Counted from the stretch's first letter, positions 24,071 to 32,222 are shown. The stretch is DNA of 33,526 nt from Janthinobacterium sp. (GCA_025356595.1 JANXSQ010000293.1:1-33526), one strand, 5' to 3'. Notes: generated by a model not told the origin, from the letters alone. Translations and numbers: made by a program.

Positions 24071-24538
24071 TCAGCCCTCCGCGCCGGCGATGACGATGTC
24101 GGCCGTCAGCGAATTGGCGATGTAGCACTTCTCGTGCGCGGCGTGGTGCAGCGCCGCCAGCGCCCCGGCGTCGGGTTGCAGCGGGCCGGAAAAGACGATG
24201 GCGGGACGCAGGGTGATGCGCGTCATCGCCATGCGCCCGGCGGCGTTCTTGCCCAGTTCGCCGACGGCCGCGTCGCGGTACTGGTCGATCACGTAGCCGC
24301 GCTGCGCCGCCAGCGAGAGGAAGAACAGCATGTGGCAGCTGGAGGCGGCGGCCACCAGCGCCTCCTCCGGATCGACGGCGGCCGGGTCGGACATCGGCAG
24401 CGGCACCGACAGCGGCGACGACGAGGCCGGCACGCTCAGGCCGCCGTCGAAGCGCCAGGCGTGGGCGCGGCTGTAGCGCTGGTCGGCGAAGCCTTGCTGG
24501 CCCCGTTCCCAAATGACTGTGGCGGTGAATTCCTGCAT
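24071..24538 (-). CDS. OsmC family protein (thiol peroxidase-like)
   Basis: A 155-residue OsmC/Ohr-fold protein. The two reactive cysteines are present: Cys68 (AAASSCHMLFFLSLAA) and Cys138 (HEKCYIANSL), as in organic-hydroperoxide reductases of this family. The segment DPEEALVAAASSCH is typical of OsmC-type members. GGAG lies 6 nt before ATG (24538). It is the first gene of a two-gene unit with the paiB-like gene and is divergent from the MocR regulator, with direct repeats between them, so control by the MocR protein is likely. Confidence 0.9.
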   Translation of the reverse strand: MQEFTATVIWERGQQGFADQRYSRAHAWRFDGGLSVPASSSPLSVPLPMSDPAAVDPEEALVAAASSCHMLFFLSLAAQRGYVIDQYRDAAVGELGKNAAGRMAMTRITLRPAIVFSGPLQPDAGALAALHHAAHEKCYIANSLTADIVIAGAEG

Positions 24539-24594
24539 GGGTGCTCCGGTAGGGTGGGATGGATGATGGGCTTATCTTAAAATCGAAGATGGCT

Positions 24595-24634
24595 TTTTAA
24601 AAGATCCAATAACTGCTATTTTAAAAAGACCAAT
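24595..24634. promoter_or_regulatory. Direct repeats in the MocR/osmC intergenic region (candidate MocR operator)
   Basis: TTTTAAAAGATCCAAT (24595-24610) and TTTTAAAAAGACCAAT (24619-24634) match at 13 of 16 positions, in the same orientation, 24 bp apart start to start. A related TCTTAAAAT lies at 24575-24583. MocR/PdxR regulators typically bind direct repeats beside their own gene and a divergent target, which is the arrangement here. Confidence 0.55.
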
Positions 24635-24650
24635 TTCCGGAGTCCCCCGC

Positions 24651-26120
24651 ATGCACATCACGCAGATCCTGGCCGCCTTGCCGCTCGACCGCGCCGACCC
24701 GGCGCCGCTGTTCCGCCAGTTGTACGGCGCCGTCAAGGAAGCCATCCTCAACGGCGCCATCGGCGCCGGCCTGCAGTTGCCGCCGACGCGAGAACTGTGC
24801 CGCCTGCTGGGCGTGTCGCGCCAGACGGTGCTCAACGCCTACGCGCAACTGACGGCCGAGGGCTACCTCAGCGGCAGCGTCGGCAAGGGCACCTTCGTCA
24901 GCGCGCAACTGCCGGCCGCCGCCAGGAGCGTAGTCGCGCCCGGCCTGCTGCGGCCGCTCTCGGCGCGCGGCGAGGGCTATGTCGCGGCCATGGGCCGGGT
25001 CGCCTGGCACCAGGGCAAGCTGCGCGCCTTCCGCGTCGGCATGCCGGCCCTCGAGCTGTTCCCCTTCGACGTGTGGAGCCGCCTGGCGGCGCGCCGCTGG
25101 CGCCGCCCCGACCACCTGATGGGTTACAGCGAACCGGCCGGCTACCTGCCGCTGCGCGAGCTGCTGTGCGTGTATCTGCTGGCGGCGCGCGGGGTGCGCT
25201 GCACGCCCGAGCAGATCATCATCACCTCCGGCTCGCAGCAGGCGCTGTTCCTGCTGTCGACCATCCTGCTCGGCCCCGGCGACGCGGCCTGGATGGAGTC
25301 GCCCGGCTACCGCGGCGCGGCCGGCCCGCTGCGCGCCGGCGGGGCGCGCGTGTTCCCGGTGCCGATCGACGCCGAGGGCCTGGACGTGGCCTACGGCGCG
25401 GCGCATTGCGCGCACGCGAAGCTGGTGTATGTGACGCCCTCGCACCAGTTGCCGCTGGGCGTGGCCATGAGCCTGCCGCGCCGCCTGCAGTTGCTGGCCT
25501 GGGCGGCGAAGGCGCGCGCCTGGGTCGTCGAGGACGACTACGACAGCGAATACCGCTACACGGGCGCGCCGCTGGCCTCGCTGCAAAGCCTGGACCGGGC
25601 CGCCTGCGTGGTCTACGTCGGCACGCTCTCGAAGGTGCTGTTCCCCGGCCTGCGCCTTGGGTATATGGTGGCGCCGCCGGGGCTGGCGCCGGCGCTGGCG
25701 CGGGCCAAGGCGGTGCTCGACCGGCACACGGCGATCGTGCCGCAGATGGTGCTGGCGGACTTCATCGCCGAGGGCCATTTCGGCCGCCACATCAAGCGCA
25801 CGCGCGAGCTGCACGGCGAGCGCCGCGCGCTCCTGCTGCGCGCCATCGGGCGCGAGCTGGACGGCGAGCTGCGCTGCGGCCCGTCCGACACGGGCCTGGA
25901 AATCTGCGCGCATTTCCGCCGCGGCCACGATGAGGATGCGGTGGCCCGCGCCGGCCTGGAGCAGGGCATCGAGCTGCGCCCGCTGGGCCACTACGCCGAG
26001 CCGGACGCGGCGCCCGGCTGCCGCGCCGCGCCCGGCCTGCTGCTCGGTTTCGCCGCCGTTCCGCAGGCCGAGATCGACAGCGGCGCCGCGCTGCTGGGGC
26101 GGATTTTGCGCACCCGCTGA
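24651..26120 (+). CDS. MocR/PdxR family regulator (GntR HTH + aminotransferase-like domain)
   Basis: A 489-residue MocR-type regulator. A GntR winged helix covers about 15-85 (LFRQLYGAVKEAILNG, LPPTRELCRLLGVSRQTVLNAYAQLTAEGYL, GKGTFV). A fold-type I aminotransferase domain follows, with the PLP region ITSGSQQALFLL near 195, EDDYDSEYRY near 295 and the Schiff-base Lys in GTLSKVLFPGLRLGY near 326. It senses PLP or an amino compound. GGAG lies about 8 nt before ATG 24651. It probably controls the divergent osmC-paiB-like unit through the repeats between them. PaiB-family genes next to MocR regulators make a PLP-linked role plausible. It is not near pdxST, so the pdxR name is not used. Confidence 0.92.
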   Translation: MHITQILAALPLDRADPAPLFRQLYGAVKEAILNGAIGAGLQLPPTRELCRLLGVSRQTVLNAYAQLTAEGYLSGSVGKGTFVSAQLPAAARSVVAPGLLRPLSARGEGYVAAMGRVAWHQGKLRAFRVGMPALELFPFDVWSRLAARRWRRPDHLMGYSEPAGYLPLRELLCVYLLAARGVRCTPEQIIITSGSQQALFLLSTILLGPGDAAWMESPGYRGAAGPLRAGGARVFPVPIDAEGLDVAYGAAHCAHAKLVYVTPSHQLPLGVAMSLPRRLQLLAWAAKARAWVVEDDYDSEYRYTGAPLASLQSLDRAACVVYVGTLSKVLFPGLRLGYMVAPPGLAPALARAKAVLDRHTAIVPQMVLADFIAEGHFGRHIKRTRELHGERRALLLRAIGRELDGELRCGPSDTGLEICAHFRRGHDEDAVARAGLEQGIELRPLGHYAEPDAAPGCRAAPGLLLGFAAVPQAEIDSGAALLGRILRTR

Positions 26121-26158
26121 GGTAGACTGTGCGTCTTCCACATCGAGCAGGCCACACC

Positions 26159-26722
26159 ATGACCGTCATCCGCTGCAGCTGGGCCAACCCGGCCAACCCG
26201 CGCTACGTCGAATACCACGACAAGGAATGGGGCGTGCCCTGCCACGACGAGCTGCGCCTGTTCGAGATGCTCAACCTGGAGGGCGCCCAGGCGGGCCTGA
26301 GCTGGGAGACGATACTCAACAAGCGCGAGAATTACCGCGCCGCCTTCGACGGCTGGGACGCGCGCAAGATCGCCGCCTACGACGACGCCAAGGTGGCCGA
26401 GCTGCTGGCCAATCCCGGCATCGTGCGCAACCGCCTGAAGGTGGCGGCAACCATCGGCAACGCCAGGGCCTACCTGCGCCTGTGCGAGGAGGAGGGCGGC
26501 CTGGAGCGCTTCCTGTGGGCGTATGTGGACGGCGCGCCCATCGTCAACCACTGGCCGGACGGCCGGCGTCCGGCCACGACGGAGTTGTCCGACCGCCTCT
26601 CGAAAGACTTGCTGAAACGCGGCTTCAAGTTCGTCGGCTCGACCATCGTCTACGCCTATATGCAGGGCATCGGCATGGTCGACGACCACGCGCCGGACTG
26701 CATCTGCCGCAGCGGACGCTGA
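26159..26722 (+). CDS. tag: DNA-3-methyladenine glycosylase I
   Basis: A 187-residue base-excision repair enzyme matching E. coli Tag along its length; it removes 3-methyladenine from DNA. Zinc-site residues are visible: Cys6 (IRCSW), His20 (YHDKEWG), and a C-terminal His and Cys (DDHAPDCIC). The active-site segment is LEGAQAGLSWETIL with Glu41. KRGFKFVGSTIVYAYMQ is the conserved late motif. ATG 26159 is chosen over the GTG at 26129 because Tag normally starts right before the RCxW motif. AGCAGG lies 8 nt upstream and TAGACT (26123-26128) could be its -10. mnmC starts 4 bp after the stop. Confidence 0.95.
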   Translation: MTVIRCSWANPANPRYVEYHDKEWGVPCHDELRLFEMLNLEGAQAGLSWETILNKRENYRAAFDGWDARKIAAYDDAKVAELLANPGIVRNRLKVAATIGNARAYLRLCEEEGGLERFLWAYVDGAPIVNHWPDGRRPATTELSDRLSKDLLKRGFKFVGSTIVYAYMQGIGMVDDHAPDCICRSGR

Positions 26723-26726
26723 AGCC

Positions 26727-28427
26727 ATGGACGCGGCGATCCAGACGCAGGGACAGGAGCAGGGACAGGAGCCGGGCTGGCGCGGGCGGGCCCGCTTCGT
26801 CATCCTCGACACGGGCTTCGGCCAGGGCGAACACTTCCTCGCCACGCTGGCGGCCTGGCGCGCCGACCCGCGGCGCGCCGGCCGCTTGCACTATCTGGCG
26901 CTGGCGGCCGAGCCGGTCGACGCCGCGGCGCTGCCGGATGCATTGCGGGCCCAGTGGCCGCCGGCGGTGCCGGGCTGGCAGCGCATGCTGCTCGACGACG
27001 GCCGCGTCACGCTCGACCTGATGGCCGGGCCGGCCGCCGCCAGCCTGGCGCAGATCGAGGCCCGCGTCGACGCCTTCCGCCTGGCCGGACCGGCCCTCTC
27101 GGCCACCGCGCTGGCGCGCCTGGCGCAGCCCGGCGCCACGCTGACGGCGGTAGAGCTGGACGCGGCGCGGCGCGGCGAGCTGGCGCGGGTCGGCTTCGTC
27201 TTCGCGACGGCGGCGCCGCAGGCATGCTTCGCCGGCCGCCAGCCGCAGCCGGCCGCGGCGGCGCCGCAAGAGCGCCACGCCATCGTCATCGGCGCCGGCG
27301 TGGCCGGCGCGGCCGCCTGCGAACGCCTGGCCGCGCGCGGCTGGCGCGTCACCCTGGTCGAGCGCCACGCGCAGCCGGCGCAGGAGGCGTCCGGCAACCT
27401 GGCCGGCATCTTCATGCCGCTGCTGTCGCGCGACGACAATCCGGCCAGCCGCCTGGGCCGGGCCGCCTATCTGTACGCGCTGCGCCACTGGCAGAACCTG
27501 GGCGGCGTCGGCGCGGCCTTCGCCGGCGCGCGCTGCGGCGTGCTGCAACTGGCGCGCGACCCGGCCCACGCCGCGCTGCAGCGGCAGATCGCCGCCGCCG
27601 GCCAGCCGCCGGAATACGCCCGCTGGCTGGAACCGGCCGAAGCGGGCGGCCTGCTGGGGGCGCCGGCGCCGGACGGCGCCTGGCTGTTCGAGCAGGGCGG
27701 CTGGGCGCGTCCGTCCAGCGTCTGCGCGGCCATGCTGGCGGCCTGCGGCGCGGCGCTGGAACAAATCTTCTCCACCGGCGTGCTGGACCTGCTGCGCGTG
27801 GACGGACTGTGGCAGGTGCGCGGCGCCGGCGGCGTCGTCATCGCCAGCGCGCCCACCGTCATCCTCGCCAACGGCTGCGGCGCGACCGCGCTGGAGCAGG
27901 CCGCCGGCCTGCCGCTGCTGGCCGTGCGCGGCCAGGTCACCCACCTGGCCGAGGGCAGCCTGGCGCAGCCGCCGCTGGTGGTCTGCCGCGAGGCCTACAT
28001 GACGCCGCCGTCGGACGGCATCGTCTGCGTCGGCGCCACCTACGACGCCGACGCCGGGCGCGGCCTGCGCGCCGACAGCCAGCGCGAGAATCTGGCGAAG
28101 ATCGCCTCGATACTCGGCCTGCCGCCGCTGGAGGCGCCGCTGGCCGGACGCACCGGCTTCCGCTGCGTGGCGCCGGACCGCCTGCCGCTGGTCGGCGCCT
28201 TGCCCGACGCGCGCGCGGCGGGGCGCTGCGAGCGCCTGCGCGACGTGCCGCGCTGGCCCGGCCTGTACGGCCTGCTGGGCTACGCTTCGCGCGGCCTGAT
28301 CTGGGCGCCGCTGGCGGCCGAGCTGCTGGCCGCGCAGCTGGACGGCGAGCCCTTGCCGCTGGAGGCGAATCTGGCGGCGGCGCTGGACCCGGCCCGCTTC
28401 CTGCTCAAGGATCTGCGCCGCCGCTGA
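26727..28427 (+). CDS. mnmC: MnmC: FAD-dependent cmnm5s2U34 oxidoreductase with reduced methyltransferase half
   Basis: A 566-residue tRNA wobble-uridine modification protein. The C-terminal half (about 183-566) is a complete DAO-type FAD oxidoreductase, with dinucleotide-binding GAGVAG at 189-194, QEASGNLAGIFMPLLSRDDNPASR, LAVRGQVTHL and GFRCVAPDRLPLVGALPD, as in MnmC(o), which removes the carboxymethyl group. The N-terminal methyltransferase half is short: the SAM loop TGFGQGEHF (29-37) and LLLDDGRVTLDL (88-99) remain. About 45 N-terminal residues are absent, and the DGFAPxxNPxMW catalytic segment of E. coli MnmC is replaced by DAFRLAGPALS (115-125). The methyl-transfer step may be lost. 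E. coli MnmC has about 668 residues. It follows tag by 4 bp. Confidence 0.9.
   Translation: MDAAIQTQGQEQGQEPGWRGRARFVILDTGFGQGEHFLATLAAWRADPRRAGRLHYLALAAEPVDAAALPDALRAQWPPAVPGWQRMLLDDGRVTLDLMAGPAAASLAQIEARVDAFRLAGPALSATALARLAQPGATLTAVELDAARRGELARVGFVFATAAPQACFAGRQPQPAAAAPQERHAIVIGAGVAGAAACERLAARGWRVTLVERHAQPAQEASGNLAGIFMPLLSRDDNPASRLGRAAYLYALRHWQNLGGVGAAFAGARCGVLQLARDPAHAALQRQIAAAGQPPEYARWLEPAEAGGLLGAPAPDGAWLFEQGGWARPSSVCAAMLAACGAALEQIFSTGVLDLLRVDGLWQVRGAGGVVIASAPTVILANGCGATALEQAAGLPLLAVRGQVTHLAEGSLAQPPLVVCREAYMTPPSDGIVCVGATYDADAGRGLRADSQRENLAKIASILGLPPLEAPLAGRTGFRCVAPDRLPLVGALPDARAAGRCERLRDVPRWPGLYGLLGYASRGLIWAPLAAELLAAQLDGEPLPLEANLAAALDPARFLLKDLRRR
26748..26771 (+). repeat. 12-bp tandem repeat inside the mnmC start
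   Basis: CAGGGACAGGAG occurs twice in perfect tandem and encodes two in-frame Gln-Gly-Gln-Glu units (about residues 8-15) before the first recognisable motif. Being a multiple of three, changes in copy number would keep the frame. It probably encodes a short disordered leader. Confidence 0.6.
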
Positions 28428-28472
28428 GGCCGGGCCGGCGCGGCGCCGCTTGCCGGGCGGGCCAAACGTCGG

Positions 28473-28501
28473 TTGCGGAATATGTCATATCTCGCTACAT
28501 T
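28473..28501 (+). promoter_or_regulatory. Sigma70 promoter of the DUF418 gene with palindromic spacer
   Basis: -35 TTGCGG (28473-28478), 17-bp spacer and -10 TACATT (28496-28501), 25 bp before ATG 28527. The spacer contains ATATG-T-CATAT (28480-28490), a perfect inverted repeat that could bind a regulator. The start would be near 28508. Confidence 0.6.
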
Positions 28502-28526
28502 AGTGTTTTTTCAAGGACTCCCGGAC

Positions 28527-29624
28527 ATGGAAAAACGCGTCGTCGGCTATGACCTGGCAAGGGCCTTGGCGGTGATCGGCATGGTCTTCGTCAACTTCAA
28601 GATCGCCATGCACGCCAGCGCCGCCGACGCGCAGGGCTGGTTGCGCCTGTTCAACGCCATCGACGGGCGCGCTTCGGCGCTGTTCGTGATACTCGCCGGC
28701 GTCGGCCTGACGCTGCTGTCGGCCGGCGGCCGCGCCGCCAACGACGCCGCGCGGATCCGCGCCGACCGCCTGATGCTGCTCAAGCGCGCCGTCTTCCTGT
28801 TCGTCGCCGGCCTGCTGTACGTGCAGGTCTGGCCGGCCGACATCCTGCATTTCTACGGCGTCTACCTGCTCATCGGCGCCGCCGCGCTGAGCTGGAGCGG
28901 GCGCGCCCTGCTGGCCGCGGCGGCCGCCATGGTGCTCGGTTTCGCCCTGCTGGCCAGTTACTTCAATTACGAGCAGGGCTGGAACTGGCAAACCCTGGTG
29001 TACGCGGATTTCTGGAGTCTGCCCGGCTTCCTGCGCAATCTGTTTTTCAACGGTTTCCACCCTGTCTTCCCCTGGGCCGGCTTCCTCCTGCTGGGCATCG
29101 CGCTGGGTCGCCTGGACCTGCGCGCGCCGGCCGTGCGCGCGCGCGTCTTCGCCGCCGGCCTGCTGCTGGCGCTGGCCAGCGAGGCGCTGGTCTGGTGGGG
29201 CGCGGCCCACGCCGGTCCCGGCGCCGGCATCTGGATCGTCATGTGGTCGGCGCAACCGATGCCGCCGCTGCCGGTGTACTGGCTGGCGGCGTCCGGCACG
29301 GCCTGCGCCGTCATCGCCGCCTGCGTCGCCGCCGGCGAACGCTGGCGCGGGGCGCGCTGGCTGGCGCCGCTGGTGCACACCGGCCAGATCGCGCTGACCC
29401 TGTACGTCGCCCACGTGCTGGTCGGCATGGGCGTGCTGGACGCCGTCGGCCGCCTGGAAAACCAGTCCTTCGCCTTCGCCGTCGGCAGCGCGGCCCTGTT
29501 CTGCGCCGCCGCCGTGCTGTTCGCCCACCTGTGGCGCCTGCGTTTCAAGCTTGGGCCGCTGGAATGGTTGATGCGGCGCAGTACCAGTGGATTCGGCGGC
29601 GCGCCGCGCGCACAAGGACTATAA
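28527..29624 (+). CDS. DUF418/acyltransferase-like multi-pass membrane protein
   Basis: A 365-residue inner-membrane protein with about nine or ten hydrophobic segments. It opens with GYDLARALAVIGMVFVNFK (about 7-25), the start common to DUF418/DUF1624 and heparan-alpha-glucosaminide acetyltransferase-like proteins. The C-terminus (GQIALTLYVAHVLVGMG and LGPLEWLMRR) is typical of DUF418. These families are linked to transmembrane acyl transfer, but the substrate here is unknown. ATG 28527 fits AAGGA at 28513-28517 and the promoter at 28473; the frame is open upstream to 28473 but that would cover the promoter. The stop codon at 29622-29624 lies inside the -10 box of the kinase gene. Confidence 0.85.
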   Translation: MEKRVVGYDLARALAVIGMVFVNFKIAMHASAADAQGWLRLFNAIDGRASALFVILAGVGLTLLSAGGRAANDAARIRADRLMLLKRAVFLFVAGLLYVQVWPADILHFYGVYLLIGAAALSWSGRALLAAAAAMVLGFALLASYFNYEQGWNWQTLVYADFWSLPGFLRNLFFNGFHPVFPWAGFLLLGIALGRLDLRAPAVRARVFAAGLLLALASEALVWWGAAHAGPGAGIWIVMWSAQPMPPLPVYWLAASGTACAVIAACVAAGERWRGARWLAPLVHTGQIALTLYVAHVLVGMGVLDAVGRLENQSFAFAVGSAALFCAAAVLFAHLWRLRFKLGPLEWLMRRSTSGFGGAPRAQGL

Positions 29625-29625
29625 T
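29620..29625 (+). promoter_or_regulatory. Perfect -10 box TATAAT before the histidine kinase gene
   Basis: TATAAT (29620-29625) overlaps the DUF418 stop codon. Transcription would start near 29632, giving a leader of about 35 nt with GGAG at 29654-29657, 9 nt before GTG 29667. No -35 match is seen at 16-18 bp, so an activator may be needed. Confidence 0.5.
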
Positions 29626-29666
29626 TGGATTTGGGCAATATTTTTGCCGGTGTGGAGATCATTCAA

Positions 29667-30374
29667 GTGGAAGACCAAACCAGCTCGCCCGAGCTGTTCC
29701 TGTTCCTGGCGGCGACCGTGCATGACATGAAAAACTCGGTGAGCGTCGTCAGCGGCACGCTGGAATCCCTGCTGGCGGCCAGCCCGGCGCCGGCGGAGGG
29801 GCCGTATCCGCAGATGGCGCAGATGTTGTACCAGACCAAGCGCCTGAACGACAATCTGATCCAGTTGCTGGCGCTGTACAAGCAGGTGGGCAAGCCCGGC
29901 TATCCCTTTGACGTGCGTCCGCAACTGCTCGGCCAGCTGGTCGAGCAGGTCGTGGCGCAGGAAAAAGTGCTGCTGGCCTCGCGCGGCATCGCGCTGCAGA
30001 CCAGCTTCCCGGCCGAATTGATCTGGTGCCTGGACGAAGACCTGATCATCGGCGTGCTGGGGCACGCCATCAACAACGCCATCCGCTACACGCGCGACAC
30101 GATACGCCTGTCGGTCGAGCAGGTCGGCGCGCTGCTGGAGATCCGCGTCGAGGACAACGGCGGCGGCTTTTCCCCGGCCCTGCTGGCGGCCGGCGCGGCG
30201 GCCATGGACGGCGTCACCAGCGGCGTCAATTTCGCCACCAACAGCACCGGCCTGGGCCTGTATTTCGCCAGCGAGGTGGCGAAGATGCACAAGCACCGCG
30301 AACGCGGCGGCAGCATCGCGCTGGAAAACGGCGGCGCGCTGGGCGGCGGCTGCTTCATCCTGCGCCTGCCGTGA
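29667..30374 (+). CDS. Soluble sensor histidine kinase without input domain
   Basis: A 235-residue kinase made only of a dimerisation/phosphoacceptor helix pair and an ATPase domain. Candidate phospho-His19 sits in VHDMKNSV (18-25). The ATPase domain has an N-box-like HAINNAIRYT (133-142), G1 DNGGGF (163-168) and G2 STGLGLYF (193-200). There are no membrane segments, PAS or HAMP, so the signal must come through a partner. GTG 29667 is chosen because of GGAG 9 nt upstream; an earlier TTG at 29625 overlaps the -10 box. Its stop TGA overlaps a GTG start of the REC-TPR gene (GTGA, 30371-30374), so the two are translationally coupled and form a kinase/regulator pair. Confidence 0.88.
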   Translation: MEDQTSSPELFLFLAATVHDMKNSVSVVSGTLESLLAASPAPAEGPYPQMAQMLYQTKRLNDNLIQLLALYKQVGKPGYPFDVRPQLLGQLVEQVVAQEKVLLASRGIALQTSFPAELIWCLDEDLIIGVLGHAINNAIRYTRDTIRLSVEQVGALLEIRVEDNGGGFSPALLAAGAAAMDGVTSGVNFATNSTGLGLYFASEVAKMHKHRERGGSIALENGGALGGGCFILRLP

Positions 30375-32125
30375 GCCGCGCGCCCGCCATGGACGGCAAG
30401 CCCGCTCCCGCGCCCGCCGCCGCGCCCGAGGCGGCCGCGCCGGCCGTGCTCAGCGCGGCGCCGACCGCCTGGGCCGACAAGCACTATTTGCTCGTCGACG
30501 ACTTCATCGGCATCCGCATCCTGCTGCGCGAATCGCTGCGCAACCTGGGCGCGCGCAACATCGACCAGGCCGCCAGCGGCGGCGAGGCGATGAAGATGCT
30601 GGCCAAGACGCGCTACGACGTCGTGCTGTGCGACTACAACCTGGGCGAAGGCAAGAACGGCCAGCAGGTGCTGGAGGAGACGCGCGTGCGCAATCTGACG
30701 GCGCCCAGCAGCGTCTGGCTGATGGTGTCGGCCGAGAAGAGCGTCGAGTCGGTGATGGGCGCCGCCGAGCACCAGCCGGACGCCTACCTGATCAAGCCGA
30801 TCACCGAGGGCGTGCTGCTGACGCGCCTGAACCGGGTCTGGCACAAGAAGCAGGTGTTCCGCGAGATCGACCAGGCCTGCCTGGACAAGGATTATCTGCG
30901 CGCCGCCAAGCTGTGCGACGCGCAGATCGAGCACAACAAGATCCACGAGATCGATCTGCTGCGCATGAAGGCCAGCCTGCTGCTGAAGAGCGGCGAGCCG
31001 GAAAAGGCGCGCGCCGTCTACGAGCGCGTGCTGGCCGAGCGCGACTACAACTGGGCCAAGGCGGGCCTGGCGAAGATCCGCATGAACAACGGCGAGCACG
31101 AGGCGGCGCGGCAGATGTTCCAGGGCGTGATCACCGAGAACCGCTATTACATCGACGCCTACGACCAGCTGGCCAGGGCCTACCAGTTGATGGGGCAGGA
31201 CGAGGAAGCCTGCAATGTGCTGGAGAAGGCCGCCAAGCTGTCGCCCAATTCGGTGCCGCGGCAGCGCAGCCTGGGCATGATTTCGCTCAAGCTGGGCAAT
31301 GTCGGCATGGCCGAGAAGGCTTTCCGCAAGTGCATCGCCATCGGCGAGTATTCGGTGATGAAGACGCCCGACGCCTATCTGGGACTGGCGCGCGTGTGCG
31401 GCATCAAGAACGAGCCGAAGGAGGCGCTGCAGTGGTTGCTGATGGCGCAGCGCGAATTCACCAGCGAACTGATCGGCCTGCGCGCGAAGATCACCGAGGG
31501 CATGGTGCACCACGAAAGCGGCGACTACCGGCGCGCCCGCAAGTGCGGCGACGAGCTCGAGCAGATGCTCAAGGAGGACGCGGCGCGTCCCGACACGCCC
31601 ACCTGCATGGACCTGGCGACCCTGCTGTTCGCGGTCGGCGTCAAGGAGGCGCCCGTCGAACTGCTGTGCTACGTGATCAAGAACAACCACGACAACCAGG
31701 TGCTGCAGGACGAGGTGCAGAAGATCTTCGACAAGGCGCGCATGGGCGAGGAGGGCCTGGCGCTGATCCTGGCCTCGCGCAAGGAGGCGTCGGACCTGAT
31801 GAACAAGGGCGTGCTGTTGTGGAAGACCGACAAGCTGCCGGCGGCCGTCGAGTGGATGCGCGCGGCGCGCCTGGCCTTGCCGACGAATCTGCGCATCCTG
31901 TTCAACTCGGCGCAAATCATTCTTTCGCATTTACAACAGCGCGGCTACGACAAGGCGCTGGCCGACGAGGCCGTCGGCGTGCTGCTGTACGTCGACCGGA
32001 TCGCGCCGGGCCAGCAGCGTTTCGCCCAGCTCATGGAGCAACTGGCGGCGCTGGCGCCGGTGGCCGCGGCGGTGGCGGAGGGGGAACAAAGCGGGGTGGA
32101 CGGGGAGGACGGCGCGGGCGCTTGA
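30371..32125 (+). CDS. Response regulator with REC domain and long TPR array
   Basis: A 584-residue protein (from GTG 30371). An Ala/Pro-rich leader (1-35) precedes a receiver domain (about 37-155) with Asp43-Asp44, phospho-acceptor Asp88 (VVLCDYNLG), Ser120 and Lys142 (LIKP), all intact. The rest is helical tetratricopeptide repeats, for example EIDLLRMKASLLLKSGEPEKARAVYERVL, NWAKAGLAKIRMNNGEHEAARQMFQGVI and YIDAYDQLARAYQLMGQDEEACNVLEKAAKLSPNS, to about residue 555. It has no DNA-binding or enzymatic output domain, so phosphorylation most likely changes a protein-protein contact. The tail is acidic and disordered. ATG 30389 is an alternative start. The partner kinase overlaps it upstream. 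The target is unknown. Confidence 0.9.
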   Translation: MSRAPAMDGKPAPAPAAAPEAAAPAVLSAAPTAWADKHYLLVDDFIGIRILLRESLRNLGARNIDQAASGGEAMKMLAKTRYDVVLCDYNLGEGKNGQQVLEETRVRNLTAPSSVWLMVSAEKSVESVMGAAEHQPDAYLIKPITEGVLLTRLNRVWHKKQVFREIDQACLDKDYLRAAKLCDAQIEHNKIHEIDLLRMKASLLLKSGEPEKARAVYERVLAERDYNWAKAGLAKIRMNNGEHEAARQMFQGVITENRYYIDAYDQLARAYQLMGQDEEACNVLEKAAKLSPNSVPRQRSLGMISLKLGNVGMAEKAFRKCIAIGEYSVMKTPDAYLGLARVCGIKNEPKEALQWLLMAQREFTSELIGLRAKITEGMVHHESGDYRRARKCGDELEQMLKEDAARPDTPTCMDLATLLFAVGVKEAPVELLCYVIKNNHDNQVLQDEVQKIFDKARMGEEGLALILASRKEASDLMNKGVLLWKTDKLPAAVEWMRAARLALPTNLRILFNSAQIILSHLQQRGYDKALADEAVGVLLYVDRIAPGQQRFAQLMEQLAALAPVAAAVAEGEQSGVDGEDGAGA

Positions 32126-32136
32126 TGCAAGGAATC

Positions 32137-32164
32137 TTGTTTCTTGCCTGTCGAGTGATAAACT
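32137..32164 (+). promoter_or_regulatory. Extended -10 promoter before the 71-aa protein gene
   Basis: TTGTTT (32137-32142), 16-bp spacer and TAAACT (32159-32164), with TG at 32156-32157 forming an extended -10 (TGaTAAACT). The leader would be about 50 nt and includes a GC-rich stretch (32173-32190) before AAGGA at 32211-32215. Confidence 0.5.
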
Positions 32165-32222
32165 ACGTTTCAGCGCGGGCTGGCCCGGGCTTTTAGTGGT
32201 TTACAACGATAAGGAAGAAAAT

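Noticed and set aside
26748-26771. 12-bp repeat in mnmC as a phase-variation switch
   Set aside because: The unit is a multiple of three, so copy changes would not shift the frame; two copies are too few to suggest slippage control.
28440-28526. Upstream extension of the DUF418 protein
   Set aside because: It covers the promoter; ATG 28527 has the ribosome binding site and the family's usual start.
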